Positions 54,637-62,838 of a DNA stretch of 64,000 nucleotides are shown in pieces; the first letter of the stretch is position 1, and every line of letters starts with the position of its first letter. Source of the stretch: Azospirillum brasilense. Lineage in GTDB: Bacteria; Pseudomonadota; Alphaproteobacteria; Azospirillales; Azospirillaceae. Below the pieces are notes generated by a model. That model had not been told where the DNA came from and searched no databases. It saw nothing but the letters and a program-made list of their open reading frames with translations. The translations under genes were made by a program, and so were the position numbers. The stretch lies in assembly GCF_007827815.1 (NCBI RefSeq), contig NZ_VITH01000002.1:124001-188000 (forward strand). Direction: 5' to 3'.

Positions 54637-55685
54637 CAGGCGACCTCGCTGGAGGAGGACGGGGCGGCGCGCGACCGTTCGGGCAGGGGCAGCCGGACCG
54701 GTGGGCGCTTCAGCTCCTCCGGATACTCGTCGCGCAGACCGGACAGGTAGCTGTCCAGGAAGACCCGCAGGCCCCGGAAATCCCGGTTCACCAGATAATG
54801 GGCGGTGTATTTGGCGATCATGCGCGGGATCACTCCGGCCTTCTCGTAGGTGGCGTGGATGTAGCCCATGTTGCGGAAGAAATGCGGCGCCCGGTCGGCC
54901 CGCATCGTCTCCACCGTGCCCAGCCGGCCGCCCAGCACCTTGTGCTCCGTCCGCGACATGCCGGGATGGACGTGCAGCGCCTTCACCGCCGTGCCGACCT
55001 TCAGCCCGGCGCGGCGGGCGCGCAGGGTGAACTCGTACTCGTCGCCCCAGATGAACATCTCGCGTTTCACGTTGCCGATCCGTTCGAAGACGGCGCGGCC
55101 GATCAGCGTGCCGTTGAACAGGGCGATGGTGCCCGGCGCCAGCCCGTCCACCGCCCGCGCCATCAGGCTGTCCGGGTCGCGGGTGCCCTGCATGGGGAAG
55201 GCCAGGGTGGTACGGTCCTCCGCCGCCAGCACCAGCGGGCCGACCATGGACAGGCCGTGGTGCTTGGCCTGGACCAGCAGCTCGGCCAGCGCGCCGGGCT
55301 GCGGGATGCCGTCGTCGTCGGTGCTCCAGATCCAGCGGGCGCCGAGGCCGAGCGCCGTCTCGAAAGCGGTGTGGTAGGCGCCGGCGGAGCCGCAGTTGGC
55401 CTGCCGCACCACGATCAGCGCGTCGTCCCATTCCTCCGCCTGGGCGGCCAGCCACTCCGGCGTGCCGTCGCTGGAGCCGCTGTCCACCACCACCAGCCGC
55501 TCGGGCCGCGGCTGCTGGCCGAGGATCGCCGCGACGCAGGTGGCGAGAAGGGGCAGGCGGTTGTGGGTGACGACGATCGCCACGACGCCGTGGGCGATGT
55601 CCCCCGAAACAGTGTTTGTCGAAACCTTGTCCGCCGGGAATGTGTCGTGAGCCATGGCTGGGCGGTTCCTCCTGGTCCTGTCCAT
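54636..55685 (-). CDS. GT2 glycosyltransferase, galactofuranosyltransferase-like
   Basis: A 349-residue GT-A enzyme. VAIVVTHNRLPLLATCVAAIL, VVDSGSSDGTPEWL, QANCGSAGAYHTAFETAL, and the metal site RWIWSTDDDGIPQ (three Asp). Later WGDEYEFTLRARRAG is typical of Galf-type transferases such as GlfT (tentative). ATG 55685 overlaps the upstream stop by one base (TGATG); ATG at MAHDTFP is a second possible start. The donor sugar cannot be told. Confidence 0.82.
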   Translation of the reverse strand: MDRTRRNRPAMAHDTFPADKVSTNTVSGDIAHGVVAIVVTHNRLPLLATCVAAILGQQPRPERLVVVDSGSSDGTPEWLAAQAEEWDDALIVVRQANCGSAGAYHTAFETALGLGARWIWSTDDDGIPQPGALAELLVQAKHHGLSMVGPLVLAAEDRTTLAFPMQGTRDPDSLMARAVDGLAPGTIALFNGTLIGRAVFERIGNVKREMFIWGDEYEFTLRARRAGLKVGTAVKALHVHPGMSRTEHKVLGGRLGTVETMRADRAPHFFRNMGYIHATYEKAGVIPRMIAKYTAHYLVNRDFRGLRVFLDSYLSGLRDEYPEELKRPPVRLPLPERSRAAPSSSSEVA

Positions 55686-56866
55686 CAGTCGGTTTGGGTG
55701 CGGGTGGGTGCGCAGTCGCCCTGGCTTGGCCGGCAGGGCAGGATGGCGACGTCCGGCGAGGGGTCGGTGGCGCCGGTCAGCACGCCCAGCCGCCCCAGCG
55801 TGCGGGCGACCGTCCGCGCCGCGTAGAGCTGCCCCTCCAGCCCCCAGCGGCTGCCGTTGGGCGCGTAGAGGTCGCGCACCCCGCCGGCTGCCAGCGCCGT
55901 CAGGCCGGCGGCCAGCGGCACTGCCTGAAGCGTCGGGTCGGCGCCCAGCACCTCGTCCACCGCGGAGCGGTGGGGTGGCGGTTCGAGCAGGAAATCGGCG
56001 TAGACCGTCCCCTTGTCCGGCGCGACCAGCAGCAGGAAGCGCGTCACCCCGTTGGCCTCCACCGCGTCCTGGATCGCGTGCAGGCGCGCGCGGCGCTCCT
56101 CCAGCAGGCGGTGGTCGGCGCGCCAGGGCTGGAAATCCTGGGCGCGGAAGAGAGCCGTGGTCGCGGCGGCGGAGCTGAACAGGCCGGCATAGGCCAGGGG
56201 TCGTTCCTGCACCGGGCCGCCGGTCACGTTCAGCACCGCGCGCGGCAGCGCCTTGACCAGCAGGTCCAGCGCGTGGCCGATCGGCGGCGGGATCCAGGCC
56301 TGGGCTCGGCTGCGCTCCAGAGACCGCGGCTGGCGGTTGAGCGGCTCGACGGGAAGGGCGCGCGGTGCCGCCACGCCGTGGGGGCGGGGAGCGGTGACGG
56401 TGGACAGCTCCAGCCCGCCGACCGGCGTCTCCAGCGCGCCCTCCGATAACTGCAGGATCACGACGCGCGGCGGGTGGTCGCGGAACTCGGGGGAAACCAG
56501 TTGCGCGGCCAGCGTCGCGGCGTCCGCGGGCCGCACGCCGACGGTCAGGCCGGTCAGGTTGCGCAGATGGTCGGTCCAGTAATGGCCGTAGCGACCGTGG
56601 CGCTCCTCCGCGTCGGGATGGGAAAAGCCGTCGCCGAACACCAGCACGTCGTAATCGGCGCCGGGCCGCGCCGCCTCGGCCAGCGGCGGCACGAAGATCG
56701 CCTGGGGCGCTCGGGGGCCGAAGCGGTTCTCGGCAAAGCCGCCCAGCTCCGTCAGGTCGCCGTCCGGCGGGTCCAGAGCGAAGGCCAGCGGCAGGACCAG
56801 CGCGGCGGCCAGCGCCAGCCCGCGCAGAAGGAACCTGTCCAGACCGGCCGCCACCGGTCGCCTCAC
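55685..56866 (-). CDS. AlgJ/AlgX-like SGNH protein with replaced catalytic residues
   Basis: A 393-residue protein starting at GTG 56866, which overlaps the polymerase stop (GTGA). Residues ~12-31 are a single signal anchor (FLLRGLALAAALVLPLAFAL), so the rest is periplasmic. The layout is that of AlgJ/AlgX acetyltransferases: a DVLVFGDGFSH block (~73-83), a VILQLSEGAL strand, LLLVAPDKGTVYADFL, and a final NGSRWGLEGQLYAARTV block (337-353). In active members the first block is GDSFS and the last D-x-H-W; here Ser is Gly80, and Asp and His are Gly338 and Arg340. If the alignment is right it is a catalytically dead relative. Confidence 0.65.
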   Translation of the reverse strand: MRRPVAAGLDRFLLRGLALAAALVLPLAFALDPPDGDLTELGGFAENRFGPRAPQAIFVPPLAEAARPGADYDVLVFGDGFSHPDAEERHGRYGHYWTDHLRNLTGLTVGVRPADAATLAAQLVSPEFRDHPPRVVILQLSEGALETPVGGLELSTVTAPRPHGVAAPRALPVEPLNRQPRSLERSRAQAWIPPPIGHALDLLVKALPRAVLNVTGGPVQERPLAYAGLFSSAAATTALFRAQDFQPWRADHRLLEERRARLHAIQDAVEANGVTRFLLLVAPDKGTVYADFLLEPPPHRSAVDEVLGADPTLQAVPLAAGLTALAAGGVRDLYAPNGSRWGLEGQLYAARTVARTLGRLGVLTGATDPSPDVAILPCRPSQGDCAPTRTQTD

Positions 56867-58275
56867 GCCCGGTCCGCGGGGAACCGGAAGCCCGGCATAC
56901 GGAAGACGGACATGCGGCTCTGCGCCAGCGGCGACCCGGCGGAGTCGCCGATCCACAGGCGCAGCGCCTTGGTCGCGCCGATCCACAGCAGGATGGGCAG
57001 CAGCGAGAAGAAGCCGAACTTGACGATGGTGATGTTGCCGTCGCGGTACCATTGCAGCGACAGCGGGATGAAGGCGCAGTAGAACAGCACCGCGTAGCGG
57101 TTGGTGAAGCCCGACTCCCAGAACCAGCGGTGCAGACGGCCCAGGATCAGCCCGACCACCACCATGGTGACGATCACGCCGATCCACCCCGCGCTCATCC
57201 AGCCGTCGCCGGCCAGCGAGGTGGTCAGGTTGGAGAAGTTGCCGAAATCGTGCAGCGACACCCATTTGACCGGCGCGCCGATGGGCTTGTCCGGCCACAG
57301 CATGCGCGGGATCGGCTCGGTGAAGAGCTGGAGATACTGGGTGAACCAGGTGTAGGTCCCCGACTGCTGCGGCACCGCCCACAGGATGAAGGCCAGGAAA
57401 TCGAAGTTGGCGATGTCCTGGTTCGACACGCTTTCTACGAAGGAACCTTCGCCGCCCTGGAAGATGCTGAACAGCTTGCCCGGATTCTCGGTGCCGGCCA
57501 GCACGCCGCGCAGGAAGTCGCGGTTGTTGCCCAGCGTGTGGAACAGCAGCAGCACCGGCAGGCCGCAGGCGAGCTGCCACCAGCGGAACCACTTGGTGCG
57601 CGTGTGGTAGAGGATCAGCAGCACCATGCCCAGCACGCCCATGATGATCGCCCAGCGCCCCCAGCCCAGATAGGCGCGGTAGCTGACGAAGGCGATGAAG
57701 GGGATGAAGGACAGCGGGTGGAAGCGGCTGACCCAGATGATGCCCAGCGTGAGCGGCAGGCCCATCGAATGGGCCTCGGCGATGTAGCCGGTGGTGTTGA
57801 CGTAGACCGGCTGACCGGTCAGCGGGTCGCGCTCCATCTGCACGTCGCCGGTGCCGGTGAAGTCGGCGCCGTCCTGGCGCAGGATCGCCGAATAGATGGC
57901 CAGAGGCCCCAACGCCGCCACGGTCAGGGCAAAGGCGGTGATGTCCAGCCGGTCGAAGGTGAAGGTGGGCGCCCGGCTGAGGTCCGGCTTGACCCGCCCG
58001 GCCCAGCCGCAGGCGACGGAGAAGGCGACCAGCGCGACCGAACTGACCGTCAGCGACTTCACGAACTCCGCGGCACTCGGCCAGTAGCCCATGAACAGCC
58101 ACGCGTTGTCGATGCCGAAGCCGTGGACCAGCAGCGGGCGGATCACGAAGACCAGCGTGTGGAAGATCAGATAGTAGGTCAGCGGGTGGAACATCGACGC
58201 GGTGCCGGTGCTGAGGAACACCACGACGACCAGGACCACCACCAGCACCTGCGCGATCAACGCCGTTTCGATCAT
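56863..58275 (-). CDS. O-antigen/oligosaccharide polymerase-like membrane protein
   Basis: A 470-residue inner-membrane protein with about ten to twelve spans (for example VLVVVLVVVVFLSTGTA, LIFHTLVFVIRPLLV, FALTVAALGPLAIYSAIL, GVIVTMVVVGLILGRL) and a large periplasmic loop carrying FQGGEGSFVESVSNQDIANFDFLAF and PRMLWPDKPIGAPVKW. This resembles the Wzy/O-antigen polymerase (oligosaccharide repeat unit polymerase) group. ATG 58275 follows GGAG. It would join repeat units in the periplasm. It starts the minus-strand part of the locus, 280 bases from the divergent beta-helix gene. Confidence 0.8.
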   Translation of the reverse strand: MIETALIAQVLVVVLVVVVFLSTGTASMFHPLTYYLIFHTLVFVIRPLLVHGFGIDNAWLFMGYWPSAAEFVKSLTVSSVALVAFSVACGWAGRVKPDLSRAPTFTFDRLDITAFALTVAALGPLAIYSAILRQDGADFTGTGDVQMERDPLTGQPVYVNTTGYIAEAHSMGLPLTLGIIWVSRFHPLSFIPFIAFVSYRAYLGWGRWAIIMGVLGMVLLILYHTRTKWFRWWQLACGLPVLLLFHTLGNNRDFLRGVLAGTENPGKLFSIFQGGEGSFVESVSNQDIANFDFLAFILWAVPQQSGTYTWFTQYLQLFTEPIPRMLWPDKPIGAPVKWVSLHDFGNFSNLTTSLAGDGWMSAGWIGVIVTMVVVGLILGRLHRWFWESGFTNRYAVLFYCAFIPLSLQWYRDGNITIVKFGFFSLLPILLWIGATKALRLWIGDSAGSPLAQSRMSVFRMPGFRFPADRA

Positions 58276-58555
58276 GCCGGACTCCGCCTTACCTCGTGAA
58301 CGCGCGGCACCGCCAGCCACGGCCGGTGGTGTGGCGGCCGGTGGGGCGGTGTCGTCGTGCCGGCCCCCGGAAGCGAAGGCGGCACATCCGGAAGCAACAC
58401 CGCCGGCCCCGGTCGGGTCCCCCCGTCCGGGAGCGCAGACGGCGAGGTTCGTCCGGTCAGGGCTATCCGCGCCGCGCCTTCGAGGCACCCCGTCCGCGCT
58501 TTTGCTTCATCCGCCCCCCGCCGCCAGTTTCGCTGGGGTGCCGAACGGAGGTGAT

Positions 58556-60508
58556 ATGACGCGCCGGATTCCTGGACTCTTCGCGGGCGGGCTGTTGTGG
58601 CTGGTCCTCTTCCTGGCTGGTCCCCACCCGTCCCTTGCGGCCGAACCGGCGATCCACGTCTCCCCCCAGGGCGACGACCGCTGGTCCGGGCGGGTCGCCG
58701 CCTCCACCCCGGACGGGCGGGACGGCCCGGTCGCCACGCTGGCCCGCGCGGTGGAGGAGGCGCGCAAGCGCGGGCTGCACCTGATCCTGCTGCGCGGCGG
58801 CACCCACCGGCTGACCGACACGGTGACGCTGGGCCCGGAGGATTCCGGGCTGCGCATCGCCGCCTTTCCTGGCGAGACCCCGGTCCTGTCGGGCGGCGAG
58901 GTGGTGACGGGCTTCAAGGCGGAGCGGGACGGCGTCGTCTCCGCCCCGCTGGCGCGGGAACCGGGGCTGGACGTCAGCGCCGGCGGGGTGCGGCTGCGCG
59001 CGGCGCAGAGCGGCGCCTTCGACCCGCAGGACCCGATCCGCAGCGGCTGGTTCGTCGCCCAGCAGACCAAGGGCGGCGGCGACAAGCGGCAGTTCCGCTT
59101 TCCGCCCGGCACCGTCCAGGCGGCCTGGGCGGCCCCCGGTGTGCGCGTCCAGGCGCTCGACCGCGAGCGGCAGGCCGACGACATCCGCGGCATCGAGCGC
59201 ATCGACCGCAACGGCACGCTGGTCCTCGACCGCGACGGCTGGTACCCGTTCCGCGACGGCAGCACCTTCCGCCTGCTCGGCCATCCCGACTTCCTGAAAT
59301 TCCCCGGCCAGTTCGCCTGGAGCGCCAAGGATCGGCGCCTGCTGCTCCGCCCCCACGACCCGGCGGGCTTCGCCCGCGACGGCGAGGCGGTGGTGGCGCG
59401 CACCGCCCCGCTGATCCAGGCGGAGAAGGCGGACTCCATCACGCTCGACGGGCTGTCCTTCGCCGACGTGCCCTACAACGGGGCGGCGGTGCGGCTGGCC
59501 GGCGGTTCGGGGCACCGCGTCCTCGACAACCGCTTCTCCGCCGTCGGGACCGGCGTGCTGCTGGTCGGCGTCGCGGACAGCGAGGTGCGCGGAAACCGGC
59601 TGGAGCATCTGGGGCGCAGCGGGATCGAACTCACCCCCGGCAGCGTCGGCAACCGGATCGTCGCCAACACCATCCGCCACGTCGGCGAGGTGAATTTCTA
59701 CGGCGGCGGCATCATGAGCGCCGGGGTGACCCGCACACGGATCGCCCACAACGACATCCGGCACGCCGCGCGCTACGGCATCTCCATGAAGAACTGGAAC
59801 CCGGAGACCAAGAACACCGACAACGTGATCGAGTACAACCGCATCCGCGACGTCGGGCGGGAGACCGCCGACCTCGGCGCCATCGAGACGCTGGGGCGCA
59901 GCGACATCGACACCAAGCTGGTCATCCGCTTCAACGACATCCGGGGAACCGGCGGGATCGCCACCGACGCGGCGGGGCGCTGGATGACCCGCTACAAGGG
60001 CTTCGGCGTCTATCTGGACGACCTGACCAACGGCGTGCGGGTCGAGGGCAATTTCCTGGAGGACACCGGCTGGGCGGCGGTGTTCATCCATGGCGGCGAC
60101 GGCAACCGGGTGGAGAACAACATCGCCGTGCTGACCGACGAGCGCGACCGCTTCCTGCGCTTCGAATGGGTGCCGAAGGCCGGGACGGCCGGCTTCCTGC
60201 GCGACAACGAGGCCAGCCGCAACATCATCCACGCCCGCGTCCCGGTGGAGCAGCTGGTGACCGCGCTGACCGGCGGCGAGTACCGGCTGGAGAACAACAT
60301 CTTCGACCGGCCGGGCCGCGGGCTGCGCGCGCCGGGGGCGCCGGTGGAGCGCACGCAGGCGCGCTCCGTTCAGGGGGGCAACCAGCCGGACCCCTATTTC
60401 ATGAACCCGGCGAAGGACGATTACCGCCTGCGCCCGAATTCCCCCGCCCTGAAGATCGGCTTCCAGGAGCTTCCCTGGTCGCGCATCGGTCCGGAAGGGG
60501 CGCGCTGA
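58556..60508 (+). CDS. secreted right-handed beta-helix protein (polysaccharide lyase/epimerase-like)
   Basis: A 650-residue protein from ATG 58556 (CGGAGGTGAT upstream). The signal peptide is GLFAGGLLWLVLFLAGPHPSLA, followed by IHVSPQGDDRWSGR, a start common in Pfam beta-helix proteins. Residues ~270-560 contain many NxI/VxxN-type coils (NRLEHLGRSGIELT, NTIRHVGEVNFYGGG, NDIRHAARYGISM, NRIRDVGRETAD, NFLEDTGWAAVFIHGG). Such parallel beta-helices are seen in alginate epimerases, pectate lyases and glycan-modifying proteins. The catalytic residues cannot be assigned. It is divergent from the polymerase gene. Confidence 0.82.
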   Translation: MTRRIPGLFAGGLLWLVLFLAGPHPSLAAEPAIHVSPQGDDRWSGRVAASTPDGRDGPVATLARAVEEARKRGLHLILLRGGTHRLTDTVTLGPEDSGLRIAAFPGETPVLSGGEVVTGFKAERDGVVSAPLAREPGLDVSAGGVRLRAAQSGAFDPQDPIRSGWFVAQQTKGGGDKRQFRFPPGTVQAAWAAPGVRVQALDRERQADDIRGIERIDRNGTLVLDRDGWYPFRDGSTFRLLGHPDFLKFPGQFAWSAKDRRLLLRPHDPAGFARDGEAVVARTAPLIQAEKADSITLDGLSFADVPYNGAAVRLAGGSGHRVLDNRFSAVGTGVLLVGVADSEVRGNRLEHLGRSGIELTPGSVGNRIVANTIRHVGEVNFYGGGIMSAGVTRTRIAHNDIRHAARYGISMKNWNPETKNTDNVIEYNRIRDVGRETADLGAIETLGRSDIDTKLVIRFNDIRGTGGIATDAAGRWMTRYKGFGVYLDDLTNGVRVEGNFLEDTGWAAVFIHGGDGNRVENNIAVLTDERDRFLRFEWVPKAGTAGFLRDNEASRNIIHARVPVEQLVTALTGGEYRLENNIFDRPGRGLRAPGAPVERTQARSVQGGNQPDPYFMNPAKDDYRLRPNSPALKIGFQELPWSRIGPEGAR

Positions 60509-60512
60509 ACCG

Positions 60513-61115
60513 GTGGACACGCACAGCCCGTCGCCCGACCCCTCGCCGGAGGCCCCGCCGTCCGCCACGATCGGGCTGGCGCCGCCGCAAATCGACCTGT
60601 CGGCCCTGCCGCCGCGCATCCGGCGCGAACTGCGCGCCAGCCATGTCGGCGAGACCGTGGCGGTCGCCCTCTACGACGGGGTTGCCGGCGCCACCAGCGA
60701 TCCGGAGGTCCTGCGCTTCGCCGCCTCCCACCGGAGGGTCGAACGGCGGCACCTGCGGCTGTTCGAGGCGGTCCTGCCGCCGGACAAGCGCAGCGCACCG
60801 CTGGCCTTCTGGCGCTGGTCGGGCCGGGTGATGGGCGGGTTGCCGGCGTGGCTCGGGCCGCCCTATTTCTACGCGGTGGTCGCCGGGGTGGAGGCCTGGG
60901 TGGACGGGCATTACGCCCGGCAGATCGCCCTGGCGCGGCGGCTCGCCCCCGACCCGGACCTGTTGACTTTGCTGGAGGCCTGCCGTCTCGACGAGCGCCT
61001 CCACGCCCGTGACGCCGCCCGGCTGGACCCGGCGCCGCCCTGGACCGCCCGCGCGCTGGCCGGGGTGGCGGTGTTCCTGTCCGGCGTGGGGGTGAGGGTG
61101 GCGCGCTGGGTGTGA
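60513..61115 (+). CDS. COQ7-like di-iron carboxylate protein
   Basis: A 200-residue protein starting at GTG 60513, 4 bases after the beta-helix stop. A Pro/Ser-rich N-terminus precedes a helical bundle. The six ligands of the COQ7/ferritin-like di-iron site are all present: Glu47 (HVGETVAVALYDG), Glu77 and His80 (VERRH), Glu127 (GVEAWVDGHY), Glu161 and His164 (DERLH). COQ7 hydroxylates demethoxyubiquinone. Here the gene is coupled to a polysaccharide gene, so it may instead oxidise a lipid or other component of the locus (inference). A hydrophobic end (ALAGVAVFLSGVGVRVA) could bind membrane. Confidence 0.85.
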   Translation: MDTHSPSPDPSPEAPPSATIGLAPPQIDLSALPPRIRRELRASHVGETVAVALYDGVAGATSDPEVLRFAASHRRVERRHLRLFEAVLPPDKRSAPLAFWRWSGRVMGGLPAWLGPPYFYAVVAGVEAWVDGHYARQIALARRLAPDPDLLTLLEACRLDERLHARDAARLDPAPPWTARALAGVAVFLSGVGVRVARWV

Positions 61116-61118
61116 CGG

Positions 61119-61436
61119 TTACTTGCTGCGGATTTCCTGGAGCAGGACGCCGAGCATCTGCTTCAATTCCAGGTGATTGTCGTTGTGGACCTTGTTCGAC
61201 GCGGCCAACGACCCTTCGAGGTTTTCGAACCGCTGGTCGATCGCCTCGAAGCGTTGGTCGATGGCCTCGAACCGCTGGTCAATGGCTTCGAACCGCTGAT
61301 CCACCTTTTCAAAGCCCTGCACCATGTCGGTGCGCAGGGACTTCACCTCGGTTTCGAGCGCGGTCAACCGGCGGTCGATGTGATGGCCGAGATGATCGAT
61401 GGCTTCGTTGAACTTGTCCTGAGTCACGTAAGCCAT
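61119..61436 (-). CDS. coiled-coil protein with tandem heptads
   Basis: A 105-residue coiled-coil protein. After AYVTQDKFNEAIDHLGHHIDRRLTALE, residues ~40-75 contain four near-identical heptads (QRFEAID), and then KVHNDNHLELKQML. The repeats are also tandem 21-bp units in the DNA. It probably forms a trimer or longer coil, with no catalytic site. The start is uncertain: ATG 61436 is used, but ATG 61445 and one at 61589 are also in frame. The end lies 3 bases from the COQ7-like gene (convergent). Confidence 0.6.
   Translation of the reverse strand: MAYVTQDKFNEAIDHLGHHIDRRLTALETEVKSLRTDMVQGFEKVDQRFEAIDQRFEAIDQRFEAIDQRFENLEGSLAASNKVHNDNHLELKQMLGVLLQEIRSK
61225..61308 (-). repeat. 21-bp tandem repeats encoding QRFEAID heptads
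   Basis: Four tandem 21-base units, each encoding a seven-residue coil turn, with only a few base changes between units. Such units can expand or shrink by replication slippage. Confidence 0.85.
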
Positions 61437-61701
61437 GCGTGCCATCCGTTCTTGCGCGGAAACCGGCTCGGTGGAGCGTCCGTCCGTTGGAGTGTGAACC
61501 GCTTTCGTGTCACTGTCGATGGATTCGTCCGGCAGGACGGCCCTGGCTCGGGTCGAGCGGATGGACGGGGCTTTGTCGGCGGGCGTCATCGAGTCGGTCG
61601 GATTGCGAATGTATGCGGCGATGATGGCGCATTCCGGCCCGCGGGTCCAGCCGGCCGACCCGAAAACGCGACTGCCCTTCAGGAAATTCCATCGAGAGGA
61701 C

Positions 61702-62838
61702 TCATCCCATGGCGCGCTTCGGGCGGACGGCGGTTCCGGCGGCTTCGGGAAGCGGGCCGGCGATGCGGTCGAGCAACGCGTCCATGCCGCTGTGCCCGGC
61801 CTCGTGGGCGGCGCGGGCGCGGGCGTGGGCCTGTTCGGAGGCGAGCGCCAGAGCGTCGCGGTCCTTGGCCCACAGGCGCAGCGCCGGGAGCACCGCCTGG
61901 ATGAAGTCACGCTCCTGGGGGACGAGGCCGGGGCGGGGAATGTCGCTGCCGATGCAGCCGCGGTCGTAGGCCAGCACCGGCACGCCCGCCGCCATCGCCT
62001 CGAACAGCACCAGCGGCTGCGCCTCGTTGCGGTAGCGGGTGGGGAAGACGAAGACGTCGATGTCGCGGTAGAAGGCCGCCTTGGCGTCGCCGTCCACCGG
62101 GCCGTGATATTCCACGTCGCCGTCGAAGGCAGCGAGGCCGGCGGCGACCAGCGCGTTGTCCATGCGCCCCAGGCCCGGCCCGGCCAGCACCAGCTTGACG
62201 TCGACCCCTTCAGACCGCAGGGCGCGCAGCAGGGTGAACAGCGTGTCCAGCCCCTTGTCGGCGCAAAGGTTGGAGAGATGGCCGATGCGCAGCGGGCCGG
62301 ACTTGCCGTGGCGCGGGCGCGGCACCGGCGGGGTGAAGATGGCGTTGGAGACGCTCATCGCCGTCTTCGCCGCCGGGTAGAGCGCCTGGAACCGCGCCTG
62401 CATGGCCGGGCAGAGCAGCACATGCATGCAGTCCGTCCCGGCCAGCCGGGTCAGCAGGCTCATCCGCCAAGTCGGCCTGGAGATGGTGGCGAAGGAGTGG
62501 TGGTGCAGCGTGCGCTCATAGCCGAACAGCCGCGCCGCGCCGGCCAGCGCCGCCGTGTAGAAGATCCCAAGCCCCGAATCGACGGGCATGTAGAAGCGTC
62601 GGCCGGGGATCGTCGCCCCGGCCGCCAGACGCAGGCCCGCCAGCAGCACGCGCATCGCCTTGGCGGCGTGGTAGCGCAGGCCGCCGCCGTTCCAGCCCGG
62701 CGACAGGTCCGCGACCTCCACCGGGCCGCGATCGCGCAGGCGGTCCAGCACCAGGGCGGTGACCCGGCTCATCCCGTCCATGGGCGGGGGAAGGCGGCCC
62801 GAGACGACGATGTGAGGGGTGTTGCGGCGGTCGGTCAT
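61702..62838 (-). CDS. GT4-type glycosyltransferase
   Basis: A 378-residue GT-B enzyme. The N-terminal domain starts PHIVVSGRLPPPMDGMSRVTALVL, and the C-terminal nucleotide-sugar domain has RIGHLSNLCADKGLDTLFTLLRAL, VLAGPGLG, and the family E-x7-E region DVFVFPTRYRNEAQPLVLFEAMAAGVPVLAYDRG. It is probably a retaining transferase in the polysaccharide locus. Its ATG overlaps the stop of the upstream glycosyltransferase by one base (TGATG). The end abuts a 255-base gap with no gene except the uncertain upstream end of the coiled-coil gene. Confidence 0.88.
   Translation of the reverse strand: MTDRRNTPHIVVSGRLPPPMDGMSRVTALVLDRLRDRGPVEVADLSPGWNGGGLRYHAAKAMRVLLAGLRLAAGATIPGRRFYMPVDSGLGIFYTAALAGAARLFGYERTLHHHSFATISRPTWRMSLLTRLAGTDCMHVLLCPAMQARFQALYPAAKTAMSVSNAIFTPPVPRPRHGKSGPLRIGHLSNLCADKGLDTLFTLLRALRSEGVDVKLVLAGPGLGRMDNALVAAGLAAFDGDVEYHGPVDGDAKAAFYRDIDVFVFPTRYRNEAQPLVLFEAMAAGVPVLAYDRGCIGSDIPRPGLVPQERDFIQAVLPALRLWAKDRDALALASEQAHARARAAHEAGHSGMDALLDRIAGPLPEAAGTAVRPKRAMG

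Noticed and set aside
61446-61701. A further gene between the coiled-coil gene and the GT4 gene
   Set aside because: The minus strand stays open upstream of the coiled-coil frame, but no start there has a ribosome site and the sequence has no family features.
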